Source: an uncultured Muribaculum sp.
GTDB lineage: Bacteria; Bacteroidota; Bacteroidia; Bacteroidales; Muribaculaceae
DNA: 48,970 nucleotides
Reading direction: 5' to 3'
Assembly: GCA_910578785.1 (NCBI GenBank)
Contig: CAJTSJ010000021.1
Span: 1 to 48,970, forward strand
The notes under the pieces: model-generated
The model's input: the letters and a program-made list of their open reading frames with translations, nothing else
Databases searched by the model: none
What the model was told of the DNA's origin: nothing
Made by a program: the position numbers and the translations under genes
Part shown: positions 7,528-16,971 of the stretch, piece after piece
How the letters are laid out: each line of letters opens with the position of its first letter
Numbering within the stretch: position 1 is the stretch's first letter

Positions 7528-8124
7528 ATGGAGACTAACACATATCTACAACCAAAACTGCCTTATGCACTTGACGCTCTCGAACCGGTCATAAGCGCTG
7601 AGACAATAAGTTATCATTGGGGAAAACACGAAAAAGCCTACATTGATAATCTCAATAAGATGATTAAAAACACCGAATGGGAGGACACTCCTCTTGAGGA
7701 TGTAATCAGAACTGCGTCCGGCTCCTTGTTCAACAATGCATCTCAGGCTTGGAACCATATATTCTATTTCTTCTCATTCTCTCCAGATGGCGGTGGTGAA
7801 CCGACAGGAGACTTATTGGAAGCCATCAACCGGGAATTCGGTGGTTTCGAAGAGTTTAAAAAACTTTTTGAAGAAGCCGGAACAGGACTTTTTGGGTCAG
7901 GATGGGTATGGTTGTCACAGGATAAGGATGGCAGATTGTTCATAACACAGGGAGCTAATGCGTCTAACCCGCTGACTCAAGGTCTAACTCCTATTTTAAC
8001 TTTTGACGTATGGGAGCATGCTTATTACCTTGACTATCAAAACAGAAGAGCCGACCAGCTCCATAAGTTATGGGACATAATCGACTGGGACGTAGTCTGC
8101 AGCCGATATTCAAAGAAAAAATAG
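7528..8124 (+). CDS. sodB: Superoxide dismutase, Fe/Mn family
   Basis: Converts superoxide to oxygen and hydrogen peroxide in the cytoplasm, and helps an anaerobe survive oxygen. The 198-residue protein is full length. Metal ligands are H30 (SYHWGKH), H77 (AWNHIF), D160 and H164 (DVWEHAY). Fe, Mn or cambialistic use cannot be told with certainty; Bacteroides relatives can use either metal. It is single-gene: a strong terminator follows at 8192. Upstream, three CATAAT-type half-sites at 7384-7409 are a candidate regulator site. I found no exact TAnnTTTG box. Confidence 0.97.
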   Translation: METNTYLQPKLPYALDALEPVISAETISYHWGKHEKAYIDNLNKMIKNTEWEDTPLEDVIRTASGSLFNNASQAWNHIFYFFSFSPDGGGEPTGDLLEAINREFGGFEEFKKLFEEAGTGLFGSGWVWLSQDKDGRLFITQGANASNPLTQGLTPILTFDVWEHAYYLDYQNRRADQLHKLWDIIDWDVVCSRYSKKK

Positions 8125-8191
8125 ACTTCCAAAAATACGCGCAATAAGCGCAAAACCGACTATAGCACTTTTAAGCATAATGTGATGAATG

Positions 8192-8230
8192 GAGTGTGCG
8201 GGACTCGTGAGAGCCCCGCACACTCTTTTT
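8192..8230 (+). terminator. Intrinsic terminator after sodB
   Basis: An 11-bp GC-rich stem (8192-8202 with 8215-8225) plus three inner pairs, closed by a GTGA tetraloop and followed by TTTTT. It lies between convergent sodB and the sensor-kinase gene. Confidence 0.93.
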
Positions 8231-8240
8231 AGTCACTTCC

Positions 8241-10361
8241 CTATTCTTCTTTTAATGTTAGAGGCACGGTGAGCACAAATCTCGCTCCCAATTTATAAGA
8301 AGTGTCAAGTTCCAGTGTTCCTCCAAGCAGATTTGCCAGCATCCGTGAAATGGTCAGACCAAGCCCGGCTCCCTGCGATTCTTTGTTTAATTTGTAGAAC
8401 CGTTCAAATATCTGTTCTTTTCGTTCGGGAGGTATACCGATGCCGGTATCTTCGACTGTGAAAACTATGTCGGATTTGTCACCCGACAATTTAGGAATTA
8501 AATTTATATGTCCCTCATTTGTAAATTTCGCGGCATTCAGCAATAAGTTGATTAATATCTGTTGAATGCGTTGCGGGTCAACGTATAGGCTTACATCCTG
8601 CTGATTGCCCGGGAGAAACTTCATCTCTACCCCGCTCTCCACACGGTGGCGGGTTGTATCTACGGCCATATTACATAAGTCGTAAAGATTAACGGACTTT
8701 CGATTGATTATAATCGCAGAAGCCGAACTATCAAGATCAGCAAGACTTAGCATGTCGTTCACCATAGTACTGAGCAGTTCGCTGTTCAATTCGACCATAT
8801 GGCAGAAACGTTCAAGATACTTCTTGTGGCTCGATTCCGCGCAATCTACAATCAGTCCCGAATACTCCGTTATTGCCTGCAATGGCACATTGACCTCGCG
8901 CGACATGTTTTTTATAAAGTCAGTTTTCAGGCTGTTGGCCTTCTTGGCCTGATCGCGAGCCCTCACGGACTCTGCTCTCATACGACGGAGATTGTCGCTT
9001 TCAATTTTTAGTGCAGAGTTTGATTCAGCAAGTGTTTTGGCAAGGCGCTTTGTCTTGCGGTTTAAAGAAATCAAGACAATCAGTAGGATTACCAATATGG
9101 CACACGATATACAAGAAATCAGTATGATGTTCTTATTTAATGAGTTCTCCGATGCATGTTTAGATTCCTGGAGCTGCATGTACTCATTCTTCATTTTATA
9201 TACATCGTAAACTACCTGAAGCTCTTTATATCGTTCTTGATATTTCTTGTCAAGATGGTCTTCCAGAATGTCATTATACTCCGTAGATGCTCTTAACAAT
9301 GCCTTTTCATCGCCAACTTCCTTTGCCGCTTTAATCATGTGCTTAAGCAACAGACGTTTCTTCGGTTTGTGGAAATCGTCGTCTATACAATTTTTAAGCA
9401 AAGCCAACGCCTCAGGATAATTCTTGTTGAACATCGCATAATAGATGTCGATTTGCGGTGAATACTTATATGTAGAAGCCGCGCGTGCATTGGTCTTAAC
9501 CAATTCTTTTGCTTTCGCGTAGTAATCTTCTATCTCCCTTCTTGTCAACGATTCGTAGTTTGACAGCATTCGAGAATATATAACAAACCTGTTTCCGTCA
9601 AAGTCACGATAGACACGACCTTCGCGTTTGTAATTCATCTCCAGACTGTCGATAAGCTCGAGCATGTGCTTGTCGGCATCTATTGATTTTTCAGGTTCAT
9701 CATTCTCGGCATAAGCAAGAGCCGCCTGTATATAGTAGGTGTTTCGAATGGAATAAGCTTCCTTGGGCAGTTTTTCGACAAGTGTGCCGAGTGAATCCAT
9801 ATATTTGGATAGAAGCTCTCCCTGGGAGCTGTCACTGACATAAGAACATACGGCATGAAGCAATACGATATGGTCATAAATGTTAGATGGCGGATCGGTA
9901 GTCAATCGCTCAAGCAGTTCATTTAATCGCATTTGCTTGTCAAGCGAACTCCCGTAGCGCAACTTCTGGCTTGTGCGTGTGATTCTGATAAAGGCCTCCG
10001 TTTCATCCCTGTATTCCGACTGAGGCAATTCCAAAGTTTTATTCAACAGATTGACCAGCATGGAATCTGAACGCATTTCTATGTTGGCCTGTTTGCGCAA
10101 AACGTCACATGCTTTTTTATAATCCTTTGTCCGCAACGCAATATCATAAATACTAGACAACACTTCGACGCGCTGTGGAGCATCCTTCAGGTCGGAAATG
10201 CGCTCAAGTATTTTGATACTATCATCGGGAGTCGTCGAATTGGCCAACTCAATTTTAAGATCTGAGATTAGTTTGCCGATATTATCAGGCGTAGGTATGG
10301 CTTGAAGCCTGGTTAGTGCGGAACTGAGCAATAGCACTGTTGCAAACATTAGTTTTCGCAT
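8241..10361 (-). CDS. Membrane TPR sensor histidine-kinase-like protein lacking the H-box histidine
   Basis: A 706-residue protein starting at the ATG at 10361; a longer frame from 10403 would begin inside the -7 box. A signal peptide (about 1-21) is followed by a helical TPR-like sensor region (about 40-400). Then come one membrane helix (about 411-433), a coiled coil and a HisKA-like dimerisation domain. The HATPase_c domain has an N-box (ILINLLLNAAKF), G1 DTGIGIP (638-644) and G2 GAGLGL (664-669). The H-box reads NMSREVNVPL: the phospho-accepting His is Arg488 (CGC at 8900-8898, one transition from CAC). The ATP site looks intact. It may be a pseudokinase or signal through a partner. It has no receiver domain and no adjacent response regulator, and it diverges from a channel-like gene. 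Confidence 0.88.
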   Translation of the reverse strand: MRKLMFATVLLLSSALTRLQAIPTPDNIGKLISDLKIELANSTTPDDSIKILERISDLKDAPQRVEVLSSIYDIALRTKDYKKACDVLRKQANIEMRSDSMLVNLLNKTLELPQSEYRDETEAFIRITRTSQKLRYGSSLDKQMRLNELLERLTTDPPSNIYDHIVLLHAVCSYVSDSSQGELLSKYMDSLGTLVEKLPKEAYSIRNTYYIQAALAYAENDEPEKSIDADKHMLELIDSLEMNYKREGRVYRDFDGNRFVIYSRMLSNYESLTRREIEDYYAKAKELVKTNARAASTYKYSPQIDIYYAMFNKNYPEALALLKNCIDDDFHKPKKRLLLKHMIKAAKEVGDEKALLRASTEYNDILEDHLDKKYQERYKELQVVYDVYKMKNEYMQLQESKHASENSLNKNIILISCISCAILVILLIVLISLNRKTKRLAKTLAESNSALKIESDNLRRMRAESVRARDQAKKANSLKTDFIKNMSREVNVPLQAITEYSGLIVDCAESSHKKYLERFCHMVELNSELLSTMVNDMLSLADLDSSASAIIINRKSVNLYDLCNMAVDTTRHRVESGVEMKFLPGNQQDVSLYVDPQRIQQILINLLLNAAKFTNEGHINLIPKLSGDKSDIVFTVEDTGIGIPPERKEQIFERFYKLNKESQGAGLGLTISRMLANLLGGTLELDTSYKLGARFVLTVPLTLKEE

Positions 10362-10400
10362 AATATATGAATATATTTTATATGTTTCATGTAAGCATGG

Positions 10401-10430
10401 CAAAGGTAGCTTATTAATTTAAGTATTCAA
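10401..10430 (-). promoter_or_regulatory. Promoter of the sensor-kinase-like gene
   Basis: Minus-strand TTG (10430-10428), a 19-base spacer, then TACCTTTG (10408-10401). Predicted leader is about 35 bases to the ATG at 10361. Confidence 0.7.
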
Positions 10431-10491
10431 AATCATTATAATCAGTTTTTACATATAGATGAACTGATATCCCAAACAAAATGTTATAGTC

Positions 10492-11277
10492 ATGAACGTT
10501 TCAACTTGTATAACTATGTCTGGCGATTCTACCAAGGCAAACGATGCCGTAAAACAAAACATGCCGGCAAAACGTACGATATTGCGAACCATGCACACAT
10601 TGGTCCTTATAGCCTCTTTGGCATTGATTGTTTTAATATCGTGGGATGCATTCCACAACATTTCGTTCATAGCCAATGACACGTATCTGAACATTCAGTT
10701 ATGGATCTGTCTATTCTTCATGTTTGACTGTATTGTGGAATTCTTTATGTATCCCAAGAAGGGACTATACCTAGCCACGCACATTTTCTTTTTCCTTGTC
10801 AGTATTCCATATCTCAACATCCTGACATATTTCAATGTCCAGATGTCGCCTGAAATGCAGTATCTCACACGATTCATCCCTATGATACGAGCAGCCTATG
10901 TACTTATGATTGTTATGGGGGTCCTGTCGAGTGACAAGATTTCAAGCCTGTTCTCTGTATATATCGGACTCCTTGTGTCGACAGTTTATTTTGCAAGTCT
11001 GATGTTTTTCATCGAAGAGCACTACATCAATCCCGGAGTCACTTCGTATTGGTCGGCGCTTTGGTGGTCTTTCATGGATGTGACCACAGTCGGATGCAAC
11101 ATTAATGCAATTACACCTACCGGCAAAGTGCTTGCGGTCATTCTTGCGGCAGAGGGGCTTATACTATTCCCCATATTTACAGTATATATAACGAATGCAT
11201 TGACAAAGAAGGACATGAAGGACAGCAAGTCATCCAATATAGTTAAAAATTCTTCAAACACATCTTCAGCAAACTGA
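10492..11277 (+). CDS. K+-channel-like membrane protein with a non-canonical filter
   Basis: A 261-residue membrane protein resembling a voltage-gated-type ion channel subunit. Helices lie at about 33-52, 66-86, 92-112, 132-147 and 152-173, then a pore loop (about 186-205) and a last helix (about 211-236). The pore motif is TTVGCN (198-203), where K+ channels have TTVGYG, so two of the filter residues differ. Selectivity is therefore uncertain. There is no RCK domain, only a short polar tail. The start ATG at 10492 is the first possible one. It diverges from the kinase-like gene with 130 bases between starts. It could be a cation channel of a Bacteroidales-specific branch. Confidence 0.75.
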   Translation: MNVSTCITMSGDSTKANDAVKQNMPAKRTILRTMHTLVLIASLALIVLISWDAFHNISFIANDTYLNIQLWICLFFMFDCIVEFFMYPKKGLYLATHIFFFLVSIPYLNILTYFNVQMSPEMQYLTRFIPMIRAAYVLMIVMGVLSSDKISSLFSVYIGLLVSTVYFASLMFFIEEHYINPGVTSYWSALWWSFMDVTTVGCNINAITPTGKVLAVILAAEGLILFPIFTVYITNALTKKDMKDSKSSNIVKNSSNTSSAN

Positions 11278-11305
11278 CATAGTAGATAATATGATTATTA
11301 TTTTG

Positions 11306-11313
11306 TAACTTTG
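11306..11313 (+). promoter_or_regulatory. -7 box (TAACTTTG) before the CHU_C-domain gene
   Basis: An exact TAnnTTTG match 20 bases before the ATG at 11333, giving a very short leader. No TTG at -33. Confidence 0.6.
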
Positions 11314-11332
11314 TAGGTCAAACCGACTCCTT

Positions 11333-12673
11333 ATGAAGAAGATTCTGACCACTATAGTTGCTGCAAACATATTGTTGCCCGGATTCTGCCAGGTGACTTT
11401 CAACGGAGTTGAAAACGAAGTAATAACGGTCAGGCCCGAGTCAAGTACCGGGCTTGACAACATATATGTTGTCTATTCCGTTGCAGGTGTTTCAATTTCG
11501 TACACGTCGCAAAACTCAGGCGCAAAAGCAGAATGGTCCAGATATAGTAATCTCGGAGGCGGTTACGCCGAACCGATTAACGAAATAGTGTATGAGGGAC
11601 CAATGTCAACACTGACCAACGTAAAGGGCGATATGGGTTACATAATCCGCGACGGCTCAAAGACTGTATGCTTCTGGGTGGTTGATTATTCCCGCCATGC
11701 GTTTCACATCGGCGGCATATCAGTGTCCGACGAAAGCGACTGTCAGACGGTGGCATTGTCGTTCAACGGTTCCGGTGGCGATATAATCCGTTATTATACC
11801 ATAAACGGACAGGGCAAGGAACTTAGTCGTGAGATTGCATTGAAATATAACACCCTGGAATTTGACACAGACATGAACCTGTATGCTCCAAAAGAGACTA
11901 CTGCGACATTTGACCACATCTCTGCTACACTGTTTATCGATTCTCCGCTTTGCAATACAGACTTTACTCTTGTAGGCGACCGATTCCTGCAAAAATGGAA
12001 TATGCCACAAGAGGCATCTACCCCAACTTATGTCACGCCCTCGATTCAAGCTACCACTGCTGCGACCCAAAACCGCGAAGAGATCGACAACGAACAGTCA
12101 TCGGGTTCGAAAGGAGAATTGGGTGGATCGGCTCCTGCCGATATAATTTTCAGCGCAGTCACCACGGATGCCGCAGTGTTCACTGAATGGCAGATGTCGC
12201 GCGACATGAACTTCGACATTATTGATTATCGCGAAACTAATCTCGACTTTGAATATACTTTCCGTGACGCAGGAATGACCTATGTCCGTTTTATGGCGAG
12301 CAATGCCTCAGGAAACTGTGACTACTACAGCCCGACATACGAAGTGTCAATCGGAGAATCAGACATTAAATGTCCTAACGCGTTTTCTCCGGGTTCGTCA
12401 GAAGGGGTCAATGACGTATGGAAAGTCAGCTATAAGTCAATAGTCAGTTTCGAATGCTACATTTTCAACAGATGGGGAGTAAAAGTGGCATCTTTCAACA
12501 ATCCCGCCGACGGATGGGATGGAAAATACAACGGGAAGCTGGTTCCGGCCGGAGTCTATTATTATGTCATCAATGCAAAAGGCGCTGACGGCAAAAACTA
12601 TAAGCTTAAGGGCGACATTAACATCATCAACTTTAAGCGCAGACAGACTTCGTCGGGCAATCCCGCCAACTAA
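11333..12673 (+). CDS. Secreted protein with gliding-motility-associated C-terminal domain
   Basis: A 446-residue exported protein with a signal peptide of about 20 residues (MKKILTTIVAANILLPGFCQ). Residues about 30-330 are beta-rich with PKD/Ig-like features and no enzyme motif that I recognise. Residues about 350-440 match the CHU_C / gliding-motility-associated C-terminal domain: CPNAFSPGSSEGVNDVW, then FNRWGVKV, then GWDGKYNGKLVPAGVYYYVI. In Bacteroidetes this domain is a type IX secretion (type B) signal, so the protein is probably delivered to the cell surface; that is inference. It lies 21 bases before the lytic transglycosylase gene, suggesting co-transcription. Confidence 0.85.
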   Translation: MKKILTTIVAANILLPGFCQVTFNGVENEVITVRPESSTGLDNIYVVYSVAGVSISYTSQNSGAKAEWSRYSNLGGGYAEPINEIVYEGPMSTLTNVKGDMGYIIRDGSKTVCFWVVDYSRHAFHIGGISVSDESDCQTVALSFNGSGGDIIRYYTINGQGKELSREIALKYNTLEFDTDMNLYAPKETTATFDHISATLFIDSPLCNTDFTLVGDRFLQKWNMPQEASTPTYVTPSIQATTAATQNREEIDNEQSSGSKGELGGSAPADIIFSAVTTDAAVFTEWQMSRDMNFDIIDYRETNLDFEYTFRDAGMTYVRFMASNASGNCDYYSPTYEVSIGESDIKCPNAFSPGSSEGVNDVWKVSYKSIVSFECYIFNRWGVKVASFNNPADGWDGKYNGKLVPAGVYYYVINAKGADGKNYKLKGDINIINFKRRQTSSGNPAN

Positions 12674-12694
12674 CCAACCACAAAACCAAATAAA

Positions 12695-13654
12695 ATGAAA
12701 TCGACAAAAAAATATCTTCTTACTCTTTTTGCAGTGGCATCCATGGCCACGGTATCAGTCCAGAATCTGACAGCAGGCTTCCCTCTCACTGGTGCCGACG
12801 GAAACTCCGTTGTACAGAGCCCTGTGATTCCAGCTTCGGTATTGTTTGCCGGAACAAAAATTGATTTAGACCGAATCGACATGTACGAACGTCTTGACCG
12901 AGAACTTACGGCCATGACCTACACGCACGGCAACACACTTCTCTTGTTTAAAAGAGCCAACAGATATTTCCCGGAAATAATTCCTATTCTCAAGAAAAAT
13001 GGAGTTCCCGAAGACATCGTTTATCTCGCATGCATTGAGAGTACGCTGAATCCAAGGGCATATTCCGTAGCTAAAGCAGCCGGATTATGGCAATTTATCG
13101 CATCGACGGCAAAGCATTACGGACTTGAAGTAAACGAGTTTGTCGATGAGCGGTACAACACCGAAAAGGCCACCGCGGCAGCTTGTCGTTACCTTAAGGA
13201 TGCATATAAGAAATACGGCAACTGGGAGTCTGTGGCCGCATCATATAACGGAGGAATGGCTCGAATCACCAAAGAACTTGCATCTCAGAATGCCACAACG
13301 GCTTACGACCTGTATCTCGTTGACGAGACTTCGCGATATATGTTCCGATTGTTGGCAATGAAGCTTATAATGGAGAATCCTCGAGAATACGGTTTTATTC
13401 TCCAGAGCGACCAGCTGTACCAGCCGGTAAGGACTGAGACCGTAACGGTGAACGGACCCGTCGAAGATTGGCCGACATGGGCTAAGCAACATGGAATCAA
13501 CTTCATGACGTTGCGTGAATACAATCCTTGGATACGTGCAAAATCGCTTCCCAACAAGACCGGGAAGATGTATAAAATCAAGATTCCCAACAAAGACGAC
13601 CTTAAGCGTTCGACCCAAAAGAAAATAGTCTACAATAAGAACTGGGTCTACTGA
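12695..13654 (+). CDS. MltD-like lytic transglycosylase (SLT family)
   Basis: Predicted to cleave the MurNAc-GlcNAc bond of peptidoglycan in the periplasm, with 1,6-anhydro products. It has 319 residues: a signal peptide (about 1-28), then an SLT domain (about 90-210). Catalytic E115 lies in CIESTLNP. The GLWQFI motif is at 130-135 and the SYNGG motif at 183-187. The last 90 residues resemble the linker to a LysM, with the KMYKIKIPNKDDL strand, but a full LysM is not obvious. The gene follows the CHU_C-domain gene by 21 bases and precedes uvrA by 45. Confidence 0.92.
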   Translation: MKSTKKYLLTLFAVASMATVSVQNLTAGFPLTGADGNSVVQSPVIPASVLFAGTKIDLDRIDMYERLDRELTAMTYTHGNTLLLFKRANRYFPEIIPILKKNGVPEDIVYLACIESTLNPRAYSVAKAAGLWQFIASTAKHYGLEVNEFVDERYNTEKATAAACRYLKDAYKKYGNWESVAASYNGGMARITKELASQNATTAYDLYLVDETSRYMFRLLAMKLIMENPREYGFILQSDQLYQPVRTETVTVNGPVEDWPTWAKQHGINFMTLREYNPWIRAKSLPNKTGKMYKIKIPNKDDLKRSTQKKIVYNKNWVY

Positions 13655-13699
13655 TTTGCTCCGTCGTCCTACTGATTCACAAAAAAACAGATTAACTGC

Positions 13700-16528
13700 A
13701 TGTCAATAACAGACCGTAAAGATAAACTTTCTGTTCTCGGTGCCCGTGTACACAACCTGAAAAATATCGATGTGGAAATACCGCACAATTCACTTACTGT
13801 GATTACCGGATTGAGCGGAAGCGGGAAGTCTTCATTGGCTTTCGACACAATATTTGCCGAAGGACAGCGACGCTACATCGAGACGTTCTCATCTTACGCA
13901 CGCAACATGCTCGGAACCCTCGAGCGCCCAGATGTGGATAATATTTCGGGGTTAAGTCCGGTGATTGCCATCGAACAGAAAACCGTAAACAAAAACCCAC
14001 GAAGCACCATCGGCACAACAACCGAAGTGTACGACTATCTGCGTTTGCTCTATGCCAGAATCGGAGAAGCCGTGAGCTACCTGTCGGGTGAGCCGATGGT
14101 GAAATACACAGAAGAAAAAATAGTGGATATGATCGGAGAAAAATATGCCGACCATAAAATCTACATACTCTCGCCTGTAATAAAAAATCGCAAGGGTCAC
14201 TACAAGGAACTCTTCGAACAGCTGAGAAAAAAAGGATTCCTGACAGTCAGAGTCGATGGAGAACTGAAGGAAATAGCATTCGGCATGAAGCTTGACCGAT
14301 ATAAGAACCACTCCATCGAGCTCGTAATAGACAAACTCAAAGTCAATAGAAAAGATGTAGAACGCTTGCGCGACTCCGTAAACAAAGCTCTGCAACAAGG
14401 GTCAAAACAGCTTATGATTTACGATGTCGACAACGATACTGTTGGCCATTATAGCCAATTGCTCATGGATCCCGTTAGCGGTATCTCCTATAGAGAGCCT
14501 GCACCACATAACTTCTCGTTCAACTCCCCACAAGGAGCGTGTCCGGCATGCAAAGGCCTCGGATACGTCAACATAGTCGACCGCGGGAAGCTTATACCCA
14601 ACGATTCGATGTCTATACATGAAGGTGGCATAGTGGCGCTTGGAAGCTATAAGAACACCATGATTTTCTGGCAGATTTCAGCCATCTGTGAGAAATATGG
14701 GCATACACTGAAGACGCCCATAAAGGATTTGGGCGAAGAAGCCTTAAACGACATCTTAAACGGTACTAATGAACGATTGACCATAAAGACTGAATCGCAG
14801 AATACATTCGGCTATTTCCGCGAATACGAAGGCCTGATAAAGTATCTTGAAATTCAACAAAGCGAGGATGCATCGGCAAAAGCCCAGAAATGGAGCGGAC
14901 AGTTTTACTCCAGAGCTGTGTGCCCGGAATGCGGAGGTCAGCGTCTCAACAAAGAGGCTCTGCACTTCTTCATTGACGGTAAAAGCATAGCCGACCTTGC
15001 CTCAATGGATATATCAGATCTTTATGAGTGGTCTAAAAGCATCGAGACCCGCCTCAATCCTCAACAGAAGCTTATCGGCTCGGAAATAATCAAGGAGATT
15101 CGATCCCGGCTTCAGTTTCTTGTAGAAGTCGGCCTTGAATATCTTTCGCTCAACCGCAATTCAGCCACACTGTCGGGCGGAGAGAGCCAGCGCATACGTC
15201 TTGCCACGCAGCTGGGCTCACAGCTTGTCAACGTCCTGTATATACTTGACGAGCCAAGCATCGGGCTACATCAGCGCGACAACCGCAGGCTGATAGATTC
15301 GCTCAAACGTCTACGCGACGCCAGCAACTCCATTATAGTCGTTGAACACGACAAGGACATTATGCTTGAAGCCGACTACATTGTCGATATCGGTCCGAAA
15401 GCCGGACGTAAAGGGGGCAATGTCGTGTTTGAGGGAACTCCGGAGGAAATGTTGCGCACCGATACGCTGACTGCCGAATATCTTAATGGCAAAAAGGCAA
15501 TTCTGCCTCCAGCCGAAAACCGCACAGGCAACGGGAAATGGTTGCGCCTTAATGGATGCACAGGGCACAATCTGAAGAATGTGACACTCAATCTGCCTCT
15601 CGGAAGATTTGTGTGCGTGGCCGGGGTTTCAGGCAGCGGAAAATCAAGTTTGATAAACTCCACGTTGCAACCTATACTTAGCCAACACTTCTATCACTCC
15701 AACCAAAAACCATTGCCCTACGAAAGTATCGAGGGAATCGAATATATCGATAAGGTGGTGACTGTCGACCAATCGCCGTTAGGTCGTTCGCCACGCTCTA
15801 ATCCGGCCACCTATACCGGAGTATTCTCTGATATTCGCAACCTTTATGTCAATCTTCCGGAAGCCAAGATTAGAGGATACAAGCCCGGACGGTTTTCATT
15901 TAACGTCGCAGGCGGACGATGCGAAGCCTGCAACGGAAACGGCTACAAAACCATTGAGATGAATTTCCTGCCAGATGTACTTGTGCCGTGCGAAGTATGC
16001 GGAGGCAAGCGCTACAACCGCGAAACATTGGAGGTGCGATTTAAGGGTAAATCCATCGCCGATGTACTCGATATGACCATAACCCAAGCCGTAGAATTCT
16101 TTGCCGGTATACCGAACATACTAAAGAAAATAAAGGTGCTTCAGGACATCGGTCTTGGCTACATAAAGCTTGGGCAGCCTTCAAGCACATTGTCCGGAGG
16201 AGAAAATCAGCGCGTAAAGCTTGCCACCGAACTTGCGAAAAAGGATACAGGGAAAACTCTGTTCATTCTTGACGAACCGACTACCGGACTACACTTTGAA
16301 GATATTAATGTGCTTCTTGGCGTACTGAACCGCCTTGTCGAGAAGGGTAATACCGTTTTGGTGATTGAGCATAATCTCGATGTGCTCAAGTGCGCTGATT
16401 ATATAATCGACATGGGCCCCGAAGGGGGTAAAAACGGAGGGGAAATCATCGCAGAGGGTACTCCGCCAGAAATAGCGAAAGGCAGTTCGCCGACAGCACG
16501 ATTTATTTACGATGAATTATCGAAATAA
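13700..16528 (+). CDS. uvrA: Excinuclease ABC subunit A (UvrA)
   Basis: Damage-recognition ATPase of nucleotide excision repair, which loads UvrB on lesions. The 942-residue length is normal. The first ABC half has Walker A GLSGSGKS (37-44). A signature/Walker B block (LSGGESQRI, LDEPSIGLH) comes after the insertion domain. The second half has Walker A GVSGSGKSS and a matching LSGGENQRV / LDEPTTGLHFED pair. Zinc-binding cysteine pairs are visible (CPACKG with CPECGG; CEACNG with CEVCGG). A terminator follows at 16564. No oddities. Confidence 0.98.
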   Translation: MSITDRKDKLSVLGARVHNLKNIDVEIPHNSLTVITGLSGSGKSSLAFDTIFAEGQRRYIETFSSYARNMLGTLERPDVDNISGLSPVIAIEQKTVNKNPRSTIGTTTEVYDYLRLLYARIGEAVSYLSGEPMVKYTEEKIVDMIGEKYADHKIYILSPVIKNRKGHYKELFEQLRKKGFLTVRVDGELKEIAFGMKLDRYKNHSIELVIDKLKVNRKDVERLRDSVNKALQQGSKQLMIYDVDNDTVGHYSQLLMDPVSGISYREPAPHNFSFNSPQGACPACKGLGYVNIVDRGKLIPNDSMSIHEGGIVALGSYKNTMIFWQISAICEKYGHTLKTPIKDLGEEALNDILNGTNERLTIKTESQNTFGYFREYEGLIKYLEIQQSEDASAKAQKWSGQFYSRAVCPECGGQRLNKEALHFFIDGKSIADLASMDISDLYEWSKSIETRLNPQQKLIGSEIIKEIRSRLQFLVEVGLEYLSLNRNSATLSGGESQRIRLATQLGSQLVNVLYILDEPSIGLHQRDNRRLIDSLKRLRDASNSIIVVEHDKDIMLEADYIVDIGPKAGRKGGNVVFEGTPEEMLRTDTLTAEYLNGKKAILPPAENRTGNGKWLRLNGCTGHNLKNVTLNLPLGRFVCVAGVSGSGKSSLINSTLQPILSQHFYHSNQKPLPYESIEGIEYIDKVVTVDQSPLGRSPRSNPATYTGVFSDIRNLYVNLPEAKIRGYKPGRFSFNVAGGRCEACNGNGYKTIEMNFLPDVLVPCEVCGGKRYNRETLEVRFKGKSIADVLDMTITQAVEFFAGIPNILKKIKVLQDIGLGYIKLGQPSSTLSGGENQRVKLATELAKKDTGKTLFILDEPTTGLHFEDINVLLGVLNRLVEKGNTVLVIEHNLDVLKCADYIIDMGPEGGKNGGEIIAEGTPPEIAKGSSPTARFIYDELSK

Positions 16529-16563
16529 GTTGATATAAAGTCAGATACGACAATCCTTAATGT

Positions 16564-16601
16564 GACGGAAGACTCATAACGAGTGTTCCGTCTGTTTTTT
16601 T
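16564..16601 (+). terminator. Intrinsic terminator after uvrA
   Basis: A 7-bp stem GACGGAA/TTCCGTC, one mismatch, four more pairs, a 5-base loop, then TGTTTTTTT. Confidence 0.85.
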
Positions 16602-16869
16602 CAGGAAGACACCAAAGATTTCTCAATTTACGCCAAGGAAAATATGCTGTAAAACATAGTTGTAAATTTGCATTTTAACTTAATGTATTGAGATAAATGT
16701 AAGATAGAGTTAAAATGCATAAAAACAAGTGTTTAGGGTGTTAAAGTAGCCAAATTGGTTAATCTTAATTTTAATCCATAACGTTTACATAATAGAATTA
16801 CAGCTAAGCGTATTTACAATTTGCATTTGAACATTTGTAATGCGAAAATTAAATAATTGATACGATTTT

Positions 16870-16883
16870 ACATTTGCAAATGT
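16870..16883. repeat. 14-bp perfect palindrome (ACATTTGCAAATGT)
   Basis: It overlaps a plus-strand TACATTTG -7-like box, so a bound protein would block that box. It is a possible operator for the nearby XRE protein (inference only). Confidence 0.5.
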
Positions 16884-16943
16884 GGTTTTGAGAATAAAGA
16901 TTGCAAATAAAACCAAAAATGTTGATGCAGTTGCAAACACAAT

Positions 16944-16971
16944 TTCCTATGAATTTAATATTTCATAGGAA
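16944..16971. repeat. Inverted repeat TTCCTATGAA-N8-TTCATAGGAA
   Basis: A ten-pair perfect stem with an 8-base AT loop and no adjacent T-run on either strand. It is more like a binding site or RNA hairpin than a terminator. Confidence 0.6.
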
